A stretch of 64,000 nucleotides of DNA from Aspergillus flavus (taxonomy: Eukaryota > Ascomycota > Eurotiomycetes > Eurotiales > Aspergillaceae), in the NCBI RefSeq assembly GCF_009017415.1, contig NC_092410.1, positions 3,596,001-3,660,000 on the forward strand, given 5' to 3'. Made by a program: the position numbers and the translations under genes. The first letter of the stretch is position 1. Each line of letters opens with the position of its first letter. Positions 46,514 to 56,797 of this stretch are shown here, in pieces. Below the pieces are notes generated by a model, which had not been told where the DNA came from, searched no databases, and saw only the letters and a list, made by a program, of their open reading frames with translations.

Positions 46514-48353
46514 ATGTCATCCGAGCATCACAACACCGCAGCCCCCGGCTTATTATCAACCACCGACAATGACAGCGAAGCTCACAGCTGCTCACATAGT
46601 CGTAGTGAAACACAAAGCCTCTTCAATTCCTACGGAGCCGTAAAGCCAAACCAGGTAACGCTGATCGGTTCGTCTATAGATAACACCAACATATTATTGG
46701 ATCCGAGCTGATTTATGGCTGAAGCGATCGGAGGAGCGATCAATACTGGTTTGATGATAGCATCGGGGAATGCTCTTGCAAAGTATGGCGTTGTTAACAT
46801 AACACGATAGGTGGTGTTGACGGCTCCTTAGGGCAGGTGTAAGTATCCCAACGTGCTGCTCCCTCTGCTGATAAGTCATAACGTTGACCCGTCAACCTGC
46901 TAGCCTGCATCAGTTCTCATTTCATATACGATCGTTGGCATCTTGGTTTACCATGTCCTATGCGCCCTAGCAGAGGTGGCCTCTCCAGGGCCATCGACGG
47001 TTGCTGATCATGCTGCGAAGTTTTGTGACCCATCTCTTGGTTTCACAATAGAGTGGATGTGAGCGAATCGGTATCCACCTTAGAACTCCGCTAAATATGG
47101 AACACAGATACTGGCTGAAGCTTTTGGTGGTCACACCTAACCAATTGACAGCGGCAGCTCTGGTAGTGTCATATTGGCTGGATGCCGACATTGTCAATCC
47201 TGGCATATGGATAACTGTCTTCATGTTAATCATACTTGGTGTGAACTATTGGGGTAGTCGATTTATGAGCCAATATGAGTTCATTCTATCTTCTTTCAAA
47301 ATCACGGTGGTGCTTGCGCTTATGGTCTTTTCCCTGGTTCTAGCGCTAGGAGGCGGCCCAGATCACGACAGGACAGGATTTCGATACTGGGAAACTCCAC
47401 GTGCCTTTGCCGGCGACCATACAGCTACTGGAATACTTCGCGCTATATGTCGGACGATGCCTTCCGCCACCTTCGCATATCTAGGAAGTGAATTGATTGG
47501 CATCAATATCCTGCGTACAAGGAATACGCGAAAGACTGCGCTGCACGCAACCAAGCTAACGTTTTACCGCATACTGGTTATCAACATCGTTACCGTTACC
47601 TTCATTGGTATGTTGGTTCCATTTGATGCCAAGGAGCTGGAATTTGCTAGGGTAAAAACAAGCTCGAGACTATATGCGAGAGCTACTTTCCCTGGAGACA
47701 AACAGCCTACCGCTTCCTCAGCTGCCGCCTTTGTGGTGGCGGTTCAGATAGCCCACATAGCTGTGATGCCGCATATCCTCAATGCGTGCTTCCTTTTGTT
47801 CATACTATCCGCAGCAAACCATTCCCTCTATATGGCAACACGAACTCTCTACGGCTTATCCCTTTCACGAAACGCTTTTGCCTTCCTGTCTCATCTTGAC
47901 CGTAGGGGAACTCCGATCTATACTCTCTTCGTTTGCTCAGCGGTCGCCTCGCTGGCTTACTTGAATTTCCAGGAAGATTCAAAATGTCTCTTTAACCACT
48001 TCGTGAACTTGATTACCATGTTCAGCATTCTCACCTGGATCTCGATTCTTGTGGTCCACCTTACCTTCGCGAGGTTCCCAAAGGCAAAAGCTGAGGCTAA
48101 ACCGCTCACCTTCAGGGCTCCATTTGGGGTCGCTGGATCATGGGCAGCACTAGCGTTCTGTGTTTTTATCACGGCAATGAGGGGTTTTGACACGGTGGAC
48201 TCTGATGGTGATCATAACAAGGTTGATTATAAGGCTATCATCACATCATACGTTGGGATCCCGCTGTATTTGTTGCTGTTCATTGGTCATAAACTTTATA
48301 TCAAAAACAGAAAGTCTCAATTGGATATAGAACCAATTGAAATGGTATCATAG
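46514..48353 (+). CDS. Amino acid permease (AAP/YAT family, APC superfamily)
   Basis: Four exons (46514-46667, 46725-46789, 46904-47058, 47108-48353) give 539 residues, the usual family length. The N-terminus is a 45-residue cytoplasmic tail. TM1 reads QVTLIAIGGAINTGLMIASG after removing a 57-nt intron; the family norm is GGAIGTGL, so a conserved Gly is Asn. The joint ALAKYG-PASVLISYTIVGIL restores TM2 only if intron 2 (114 nt) starts with the weak donor GTTGTT. Intron 3 (49 nt) is normal. The remaining helices run to LYLLLFIGHKLYIKN. Loops such as RNTRKTALHATKLTFYRILV fit the family. It should import amino acids at the plasma membrane. The odd donor and several substitutions raise the possibility of reduced function. 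Confidence 0.8.
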
Positions 48354-48488
48354 AAAGACTGAGAGATAGTAGCCGAAGCGAGTGTAGGCTTCAGCCAATC
48401 CGATAGAATAGAAGTCTCAATAGTTTGACTTGATCCCAGTCTCATAAGGCCCTACTTGCATCTGCGATAAAACGACCAACCCCCGGAA

Positions 48489-48884
48489 CTATACAAGTCC
48501 TTCCACCTTTCCCCGCACATACAATTTCCGCTCTCTATACCTACTATCTGCCCCATCTATGATATCTTCTTCCTCCAGCTTATCCAAAAAGTCCAACACC
48601 CAGTCCTGACAATTCCACCCATGGATATCACTTCGAACAGGGATATCGCGTGCGACAGCCTTCAGCGTGCTAGTTCCGGTGCTTTTCACATCGAAGAGGA
48701 AGACAAGCTCGTCTAGACCACTCAGACACCGAGCATCTCCGTATTCAGGTTCATAGCGAAATCGACCATCGGAGCCTCTGGCCTGGAGCATAATTTTGTC
48801 GGCTTCATGGGGTTCGTCGATGAAGATAGCCCAGTGTTTGAAGACGCCTTCGTCAGTGATTATGGCGGCGTAGACTCCGACCAT
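48489..48884 (-). CDS. Small fungal protein, possibly DUF6540-like
   Basis: An intronless 131-residue ORF with no signal peptide. It starts MVGVYAAIITDEGVFKHWAI, continues with a strand-rich core and LVFLFDVKST, and ends with IHGWNCQDWVLDFLDKLEEE. The W-N-C-Q-x-W-V motif near the C-terminus resembles a family of small uncharacterised fungal proteins (DUF6540, from memory). The Cys and preceding His could be catalytic in a papain-like fold, but that is speculation. Convergent with the permease, 135 nt from its stop. Confidence 0.68.
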   Translation of the reverse strand: MVGVYAAIITDEGVFKHWAIFIDEPHEADKIMLQARGSDGRFRYEPEYGDARCLSGLDELVFLFDVKSTGTSTLKAVARDIPVRSDIHGWNCQDWVLDFLDKLEEEDIIDGADSRYRERKLYVRGKVEGLV

Positions 48885-49597
48885 TGTAGATTGGTATGGA
48901 TTGTATGTACTGGTCTTAGAATGAGGTAGTGCTAGCTAGGGGTTATCCTTCTGGGGTAATAAACAATAATATTTTAACCCTACCGTGGTTTGTATTCCAG
49001 GGATACAGATGAAGGTAAACAGACAAGGCGTCTGTCCGAAGTGGATCTGGGAAGTTGATGTGAGGAGTTGATATGCGACGAGGCTGAAAGATTGTACTAC
49101 AACTAGAGCCTGGCCAATTAGTCTAATTGCAGCAGAGGTATCTCGACCGGATGAGTTAGCGTGAGGCACTCAGGCTCCGAAGACGGTCACCCGGAGCATA
49201 AACCCCCTTCTGTTTTCCCTCCTCTCATTTCTCATCTCTCACCAAGTCTCCTCTCTTCCAATGCATTGTCATATTCTAGCCACAAGTCGGGTCTCGAGTG
49301 TATCTCATTGCCCTCCTCTTACTGAATAAATGACACAAAAACGACGGTAGTCGACATACACTGGGTGGCTTTGCGATATCGTATCGTGTCTGTCCTGGTG
49401 CCGTTGGGGTAAGAAAAGCAAAGACAAACTCCGGTCCTTGAGTCAGAGACTCAAGGTATCTAATACGTATGTAACAGTTTGTAGAAAGTATATACTCAGT
49501 ATCAATAACAGGAAGTTGATATATTAATCTAAGTACATAGTCGATCTAGTTCTACCCTTCTCTTGTTTTCCACCGATCTCTAAATCCACATGTATAT
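48885..49597. other. Intergenic region
   Basis: Between two co-oriented minus-strand genes; no supported ORF (a 77-codon ORF at 48936-49169 has no motif). Confidence 0.5.
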
Positions 49598-51014
49598 CTA
49601 CTCGACATGATGCGTCCTGGAAATATATGGACAAGCAGCGTTCTTGCTCTCATCCTCACTAGCGGTGCGAGATTCCTCTGTGACGGTGATATGTGTCGTA
49701 CGAATGATCCCCCCTGCCTCGAGTATACTCTCGTGTAGATATTCCATTGACTCGGTCCCTTTCTGCTTTTCCCTTCTGATGTTGTTACTCATCTTGTAGG
49801 AGGAACTACCATAAGCTGACATCCCGGTTCCATAGTTCTCCGAGTATCCACTGGGCTTGGTGGTCGTAGTCTTCATACCCAAGACTCTTTTGATTTTGCG
49901 GATGGCGCCGGTCTCCGTGATAATCTTGGGAATGCAAGGTAAACAGAAAATGAAAAACCCGCACGTCATCTCCGCCATGGAACAGAGGACTACGGGAGCC
50001 AGACTGTATAGCGGATCGGTTGCGTTACGATACATAACTATCGTGTCCAGTCTAAGTGCTGCGGAGGCACACGCCCTGCAGTGTCGTCGATGTTAGTTTG
50101 AGGGGGTATATCCAGGGCCTAGAGAGGGCATAGGCTTACAGCACACCGAGACTGAAGACGAACGAAACGCCTAATCTCTTCCTCCACGTCATCTTCAACG
50201 TCCAGATAACAGGCTGTGGTAACAGCAACATGATCACGTCGCATGTAAGATGGATGCTGGCTGATGTTAATTGGATTTTGTATAGATTGATACATTTCCC
50301 TGGAACGGTGAGGTCGTAGATGGCTTTGTGAGGAATACACTGGAGATTCAAGGTAAGTACTATGGCGACACCTGCGATGACCTGGATTCCAATTGTGGCC
50401 ATGCATCCCCACCAGAAGACGGTTCTGGATCTCAAGCCTTGGGGGGCTAACAGTCGACACCATTCAACAAGAATGGCTATCTTCAGGAATGGAAGGACAA
50501 ATGAGTAACAGACGCCGAAGATGAAGACATACTATGTACGGGTTAGATGATGAACTCTAGGAAGCCATAGCTGGGGTCACCTACATAATTGGTAGGCATG
50601 AAGTCACGAAGACGGACATCCCATTGGTGGACGAAGTAGCCAGGCATTTTGACCATGGCAAAGGCAGTATAGGCAGGGCCCCAGTAGCACCCCTGGGGAC
50701 TTTATTGTTAGAGTCTCGCTTCATTATCCCTGGTAATAGGGGGAACAAACATATGCAAGTACGACTAGGACTGTGGTGAAAGGAGCGTTAGCATCTAGGT
50801 ATGGGCGGTATCAGGGTATTGAAGGCTTACTCTCTTCAAGTTGTATCTTCCTCAACAGATACACCCTCGCATAGATACGCATGAGAAAGCAAATTGTTGT
50901 GACTGTGACGCACGCAGCTAGGACGCCTATGGCAAGTGCATTTCGGTTCGTTGGATTGTCAAAGTTAGGGGTGACTCCATCTGGTGGTGGATGAGCAGGC
51001 CCGTCCAGATCCAT
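49598..51014 (-). CDS. Fungal rhodopsin-like (Pth11/SAT4-type) seven-helix membrane protein
   Basis: Five exons on the minus strand (51014-50831, 50770-50751, 50692-50585, 50531-50140, 50075-49598) give 393 residues; introns are 60, 58, 53 and 64 nt. Exon 2 is only 20 nt. Seven hydrophobic helices can be followed: ALAIGVLAACVTVTTICFLM, the ILVVLAYGCYWGPAY region, VFIFGVCYSFVLPFLKIAIL, MATIGIQVIAGVAIVLTLNL, ASIHLTCDVIMLLLPQPVIW, FVFSLGVLACASAALRL and APVVLCSMAEMTCGFFIFCL. The R-x-Y-x-R after TM1, C-I-P/K-C-I-N loop and LPxPxxW are typical of the conserved rhodopsin domain. The C-terminal tail is Ser/Thr-rich and cytoplasmic. Such proteins are candidate receptors; the ligand is unknown. Confidence 0.88.
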
Positions 51015-52204
51015 AGTGTTTTAAACAAGCACCTTGTAAGGATGTGAAAGGAATTTCAAATAGGAATGTAACAGCTGCTCTATAAAATGCTCACCCACAC
51101 TGCAGTCGTCCTCTGTAGACTTGAAACATATGTTAAGCTCCGCTTTAATTCCAAATGTGCAGCTTTTTATTGACGGCTTTAAAGGAGAACACTCGCTACG
51201 GTGCTTGAGCAGTGCCGCCTTTGTCTTCTGTGTGGAGTGAGCATTTGGACATCGTTCGAATAAGCCCTAGGTTTGAAGTGTGGCAGATGATAGTAGAGTA
51301 AACTACATTGTTTGGGTGCGCCACCAGCCTGAAGCCGCCGAGCCTGTAGTTACCCCTGATACCATATCCTACAAAGAAGAGCCATCCCGATGGGACAGTC
51401 CCCTGCTAGGCTGCAGAAGGTAGCCCCAGAATGATTCCCGTTGTGGTATAGGGCCATAAAACAGACAATGAGCACGAGAAATACTATGTGTCATTAGCTT
51501 ATCCCTGTAGCCTCACACGACAAGTAAAGCTTCGGCAGTCGCGATGCAACAAAGCCCTGCGGAGAGTTTTATATGCGAAAGAGACACGCTAGTCAGCCGT
51601 GGCGGCTTGGCTGCAAGGTGTCACGCTCGGATCGTGAGAGTATCTTTCCGATTTCTTTGGCAGGTCAGAAGTTTTATAAAAGAAACTGAACCTTGGCGTA
51701 ATTTGAAGCAGCCTTTAAGGTTCTCGACCCCTTTCGAGGGAAGCACATATACTCCGAACTCCATACCAAAATAGGCATCTCTCGAAGTGCTCGCTTACGG
51801 TTGTAGAAAAGGATCACCATCCCTGAGATAACTTACAACCTCGCCTATCGAGAGATGAATAATCGTGGTGGATGGTGCACCGTGTGGGGTCCTAAAGAGC
51901 CGACTACCAATGCTTGTCCTAGACGCCCCACTTAAGACTACTCGTGGCAGTGCTGAGCACAGGGCCTATATGCCGTGTCCTGATGAGTAGGATGGGCCAT
52001 ATATTGATCTTACACTGTATCACGATATCAGATCATATCCTACCTTACCTCGGTGCCGGCACCATGCTTGCCAACCCCTCCCATCTTAATATATGGCGGG
52101 GGCGGCTGTGCATCCTTTACTTATACTCCGTGCTTACACCTTTCGAGTCCTATCCCGTGCTGGAATAACTTACTGCTTCTTCTTTCCCATTCTCTCCGGG
52201 CTAC
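51015..52204. other. Intergenic region
   Basis: 1.2 kb between divergent genes. No supported ORF; short plus-strand frames at 51544-51774 and 51944-52168 lack motifs. Confidence 0.5.
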
Positions 52205-53665
52205 ATGCTTGCAGCTATGGCAAAACAGGAGGTCTTCTACCTACAACCGCTTGGATGGGAGAATGATCCGGATGAGGAAAGATATAAAGTCTCCACCCTC
52301 AACTACCTGACAGCTCGCTCGTATAACAACTACGCCTTGTTCTTCAAATTAGACAATGTCGATAAGCCGAAAGTGGTTGATGTGCTAAAGGCAGGCCTCG
52401 AGCGTACTCTCAGCCAAACAAGACACCTTTCCGGAACAATTGAGAAGGATTCCACGGATGGCTATTCGTTCGTGAAGAGAAAGGATAGTACGGTCCGATT
52501 CTTCGTCCAGTGGCTTGACTCCTCCGAAGAAAACTTCCCGTCCTTCGAGGATATAGAAAAGGCCCACTTCAGTGCCACCACATTGGGCGACCTCAACCTC
52601 TGGAGTGTTCCTCCCATGACCTATGGTGAGAAGCCAGAAGCCCACCTTGATTGCAGCCCGGTAGTGGCGGCTTATTAGGCCAACTTCGTCCGCGGAGGGC
52701 TAGTCTTTATTATGCACCATCACCACTACGCCAACGACGTCCTGGGCTGGGCTGGCTTCACCCACCAGCTGGCAGAGAACTGCTATGCCATTGTCAACCA
52801 GACACCATTCCCCACTTGGGACTTAGCATGCCTAGATCGCTCACGCCTTCTCAAACCGGAAGTGCCCGAAGAAGCAAAGGTAGATGGCCCGGCTTCGCCA
52901 GAGCGGCACCCAGACCATACAGTAGCCGTATCACTTCTTTTCCACCTACCGAGGGGCAAGGCAATTGAATTGAAGCAGCTGGCAACACCCACTGATGGCT
53001 CATGGATTTCAACCTATGATGCTTTCTCAGCTTTCATCTGGCGTACCCTTACGCGACTCCGTGCCCCTGTTTTCAAGGCAGACATGTCATCCAACATATT
53101 CTGATCCGAGGCAGTCGACATGCGCCGCCGTATGGTCAATCCCAAAGTCCCACCACGGATCCAAGGTAACATCATGTTCGCGGCCTTGTCTCCCACAGCG
53201 CCGGTACCACAACCCACCTTGGCGGAGATCATATCCGAATGGCCGTTTCCCAAGCTGGCGTCATACATCCGGCAGCTCACCGATAGTATGACCGAAGAAA
53301 GCCTCAGCCAGGCGCTTGATGTAATAGCAACTATTCGCGATAAGGCGGCTATGAATGTCCGCATCAACTCGTACCCGCCCATGTCCATACTTCAAACCGA
53401 TCACCGCGATGTCAACATGAACGCAGCAAATTTTGGCTTCGCGACACCGGTCACATATCGCCATCTTTTGGATTGCATAAGCGAGGGTGTCATCATCATC
53501 TACCCGCCGCGCACCACGGGGCCTGACTCCGACGAGGGTTGCGAGTTTGCCATTTCGTACGAGAAGAGCTTGGCGCAAGAATTGATTGATGACCCTGAGT
53601 GGAATAAGTTCTTCGAGTACAGGGGAGTTGATGCTGAGGATGCTGTCCACTCGAAGCTCTGCTAA
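52205..53665 (+). pseudogene. BAHD-like acyltransferase (Transferase family, trichothecene 3-O-acetyltransferase type) with two nonsense codons
   Basis: One continuous reading frame of 487 codons is interrupted twice: TAG at 52676-52678, where the family context suggests Gln, and TGA at 53102-53104, where the context suggests Trp. Both are consistent with single C-to-T or G-to-A changes. The start is probably the ATG at 52217 (MAKQEVFYLQPLGWEND). The catalytic HxxxD is present as HHYANDVLGW just after the first stop, and the structural DFGWG-like motif as NFGFATPVTYR near the end. Family enzymes transfer acetyl or other acyl groups from CoA to hydroxyls, often in secondary metabolism. No frameshift or large deletion is seen, so inactivation looks recent. 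No intron can remove either stop. Confidence 0.82.
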
Positions 53666-53922
53666 GGGTGAAGGGTTATGACGAAGTCTGAGTAGCTCAG
53701 GTATATGTAACGTGACAATTGCTTGTATATATGAGACAAGGGTATGTGGTAACTGATCTTTTCCTCACTCGAAATGTTTGCGGTTTAACATTAACAACCC
53801 ACTTCTGATGTGTACCTAAATGCGTCATCCAGAACTCTTGGTTTTATTCCAACGCATATTCTAGCCCCGGATTCAATAAGAGAAACGGTCCAATATAAAT
53901 CTCAGAAGATATTTCCGATTTT

Positions 53923-54791
53923 TTACAGACTCTTTTTACCGGGATGAACTGCATGTTGCCGAAACACAGCAGCCATGACTGAGTAGCTTTGGTAAATACA
54001 GACTATGGACGACAGTTAGCAACAACAGGTAGTCCAATGTTAGTGAAGGAGGATCTCTTACAAACCGGAATGAAAATCCAGAAAGCATTGAGGAATACAA
54101 AGTAACCCCACCAGTAGTATGTTTCGGGGCGAGAGTAAGATCTGGCATGATAAACCTCCTCCGCTATGCTCGTTGTGTAATACAGAACATCTCCGTAGAA
54201 CTGACCCATAGAAACAATCATCTGTGTCGGATGGCGGTACGGCGAATTCGCGACAATCATCCATGAAATTAGGTAGCAAAGTGGACCCCACGCAAACTTC
54301 ACAAAACGTTAGCAATAGTCAAACCTGGATGAAGCTATCTACGAATATACATACGGCGGTTATCGATTCCATACAAAGCACGAATGGCTCCATAGTCATA
54401 TATCGAGAATCAGCTTTGGCATACTCCTTCCACATTTGGCCAAGAAGATCTAGCCTGCTGGGCATTATCTTGTGGTTGTATACAAAGTACCCTTCCATAA
54501 TGAAGTGTATACACCCACCTAACGTAATTTACGTCAGCTCAGCGCGGTAATGATTTGTATGAAGCTAGTGCGACATTAGTACTTACTGAAGATAAACCAA
54601 CATGCCAGCATCTTGTCCTGACGAGATAAACTCGGGTTTATCTTTTTCAGAACGGCTGAAGTGAAACCGACAATGGTAAGGGTTGCAAGAGCAAAAACGC
54701 TGAGAAGCACCGGAATACTCATCGTATTTGCCGCATAACCAATGAGATCAATGTCCGGAGGGTAGAAAGGGTGAGCTATATAATTCACCAT
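53923..54791 (-). CDS. EXPERA / emopamil-binding-protein-like membrane protein
   Basis: Four exons on the minus strand (54791-54587, 54518-54355, 54296-54062, 54002-53923) give 227 residues, the usual length; introns are 68, 58 and 59 nt. Key family segments are HPFYPPDIDLIGYA at the N-terminus, SGCIHFIMEGYFVYNH (conserved H and E in TM2), GQMWKEYAKADSRYM, a further E in MESITAF, and QFYGDVLYYTTSIAEE. In human EBP the His and Glu residues serve sterol delta8-delta7 isomerisation in the ER; fungi usually use the unrelated Erg2 for that step, so a different substrate is plausible. The neighbours (acyltransferase, P450) suggest a specialised-metabolism isomerase or cyclase; that is inference. 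The start at 54791 is chosen because it precedes the conserved HPFYP. Confidence 0.87.
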
Positions 54792-55590
54792 TGTGATCAG
54801 AGGAGGGGTTATTGGGGAACTAAGGAAAGTCTGTCGCATTCACGGGTCTTGTAGGCCGGGTGCAGATAGAAAAAAGGATACCTACGAGCAGTTCTTGAAT
54901 TCTCGCCAAAATGATGCCTCCAGCTGCATGACTGCATCCAATTGCATCTAGGCAATAACAAACACGCCACCGGCTAGCTACCATACCGAGCCAATGAGAT
55001 ACTCTATCTAAGGATGCAGGTGATCCCTGTGGGTGGTCTTGGCCAGCCCCTTGTGCGATGTGCTGTCTCGACTCTTCTACCACAACCAGCTAGTAGACAA
55101 GGGTCCAGTTCCATATATACCCAAAGCTCACACTGGGTGTAAGCGCTAGGGAAACGGGTACTTACTATATATGTATTAGTGCCAGAGCTTACCCCGTCTA
55201 ATAAAGCAGTAATATAGAATGGGTTCACCTGATATAGTCAGACAAGCGTTTCCACCAATATATTCCACGGTGTGGGATATACCCTGGAGCATATATCTTT
55301 GTTCACTAGAACCTCAAATTGAGAATAACCAAGAAGTGTAAAATCTGGGCATTGGCTGTTGACAACCGAGTGTATCATCCTGTATCGTAAGGCTTTTATC
55401 CAAACGCATTAGGCGCCTCGTAACTGGTCCGTCTACGGCTCTCCGACAGAGGGAAGCTCGTTAGCGGCCCTACGTATCGTACCTATAAAAGGAAGTTTAT
55501 TTCGCTACTACTGTACATGCTCATATTTACTAATGGACCTGCTCACTTACTGCTGAATATCCAGTTAGTTGCAACTCGACATTTTGAACT
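54792..55590. other. Region with unexplained short open frames
   Basis: On the minus strand several short open stretches lie end to end: from an ATG near 55293 (MLQGISHTVEYIGGN), from about 55228, and 55083-54820. They are joined by plausible splice-like sites but no combination gave a recognisable protein, and one attractive joint carries a TAG. They may be remains of a gene or chance. The plus strand holds the promoter of the P450 remnant. Confidence 0.35.
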
Positions 55591-56781
55591 ATGGCTCCAT
55601 TTCTCACTCCTGCCTGGGTATCCAAGGACAGTATTTATTCCACGATGTTTCTTCCCTTTTTTAGTCTTTGCCTGTCCTGGCTACTATGGCTTTTCTGGCG
55701 TTTTGTGATTCTCCTTGCCTTTCGTCCGAATGATCCCAAAGAGCTTCCCTTTTTGGTTCCAAGTAAGTCAAGCCAACTCGTTGATTTGAGTGTCAACCAC
55801 TCGTTGACCTATCTCTTTAGTTATTAGTATGCTTTACGTTTGATAAATCAAGGGGAAAGCAGACGCCCATATTAACGATTGTTCTTACTCCCAGGACATG
55901 CTGTGTCGTTTTTTAGTAATTCCTATGAGTTGCTAAGGCATGGAGAGTAGGCATGCTTTACCGCATATCGTAACGACACAACGATTGACCAAATATCTTA
56001 CAGTATATATTTCAATGGCTCCAAAGAACCATATTCGTTGGAAGTCATGGGTCAGACAATATATGTGGTCACGTCTGGTCGCGATAGTGCCGAGATCTAC
56101 AAGAACACAAACACAATGTCGTTTGAGATCTTCGTCCGCAAATTCACCCGAAGCTGTGGAGCTAGCGATGAGTTACTAGATCGACTGTATGGGGTTCAAA
56201 CTGCGTCTGCAATGCCTGTCACATTCGCGGGCTCTGAGCCCAATAATGAAAGCAAGTCGTTAGGAGAGAGAACTCATGACTTCCACGGCATGCAGCTACT
56301 CCCTGGTGCTCATCTTCCGGAAGTCACCGCCATTTTCAAGGACTTCTTTGAAGAAAAATTGCGTATGCGGTATTTCAGCCAGGGAAAACCTTATATTACA
56401 TCCACTGGACAAGGTTGGGTATCCCTGAAACTTCTGAAATTTGTCTCGGACTATTTCGTGGATGCTGGCCAAAGAGTTTATTTTGGTAAGCTTCTTGGAG
56501 AGATTAATCCTAATCTTATCTCGACTTTTCTCGAGCTGGAGGATCGAAGTTGGCAAATTCTTTATGAGATTCCTGCGCCCTTTGCGCGTAAAGCTCACCA
56601 GGCCAGGGATGGCATCATCGATGCTATTCAGAAATGGTTTGACACGGCCCCTGGTGATAGACCAGACGGGTCCTGGTGGATGAGCACCATGGAAGCAGAG
56701 ATGAAGTCATTAGCGTTTAGTTCTCGTGAGATAGTGGGTGGAAAAGTACTTCGAAAGGGAAATCGAGAAAAAACGCGTTAG
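55591..56781 (+). pseudogene. Cytochrome P450, N-terminal half only
   Basis: Exons are 55591-55762, a 6-nt microexon 55821-55826, 55895-55946 and 56004-56781. The start codes for an ER anchor (FLPFFSLCLSWLLWLFWRFV), then FRPNDPKELPFLVP and the hinge P-I-I-R-H-A-V-S-F-F. The middle (NGSKEPYSLEVMGQTIYVVT, EIFVRKFTRSCGASDELLDR, RMRYFSQGKPYIT) follows a CYP7/CYP8-like fungal P450 up to about the G helix. The frame then stops at 56779-56781. The I-helix, ExxR and the haem-binding FxxGxxxCxG are absent, and there is no room for them: the nitrilase gene ends at 56798. The product cannot bind haem normally. It is a truncated relic. Confidence 0.75.
55821..55826 (+). other. Predicted 6-nt microexon of the P450 relic
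   Basis: The six bases TTATTA lie between a 58-nt intron (GTAAGT...TTTAG) and a 68-nt intron (GTATGC...CCCAG). Including them supplies the two Ile codons that bring the P-x-x-G/R-H hinge to its normal spacing; omitting them leaves a two-residue gap. Confidence 0.5.
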
Positions 56782-56797
56782 TTTCATACTTTAGCAT

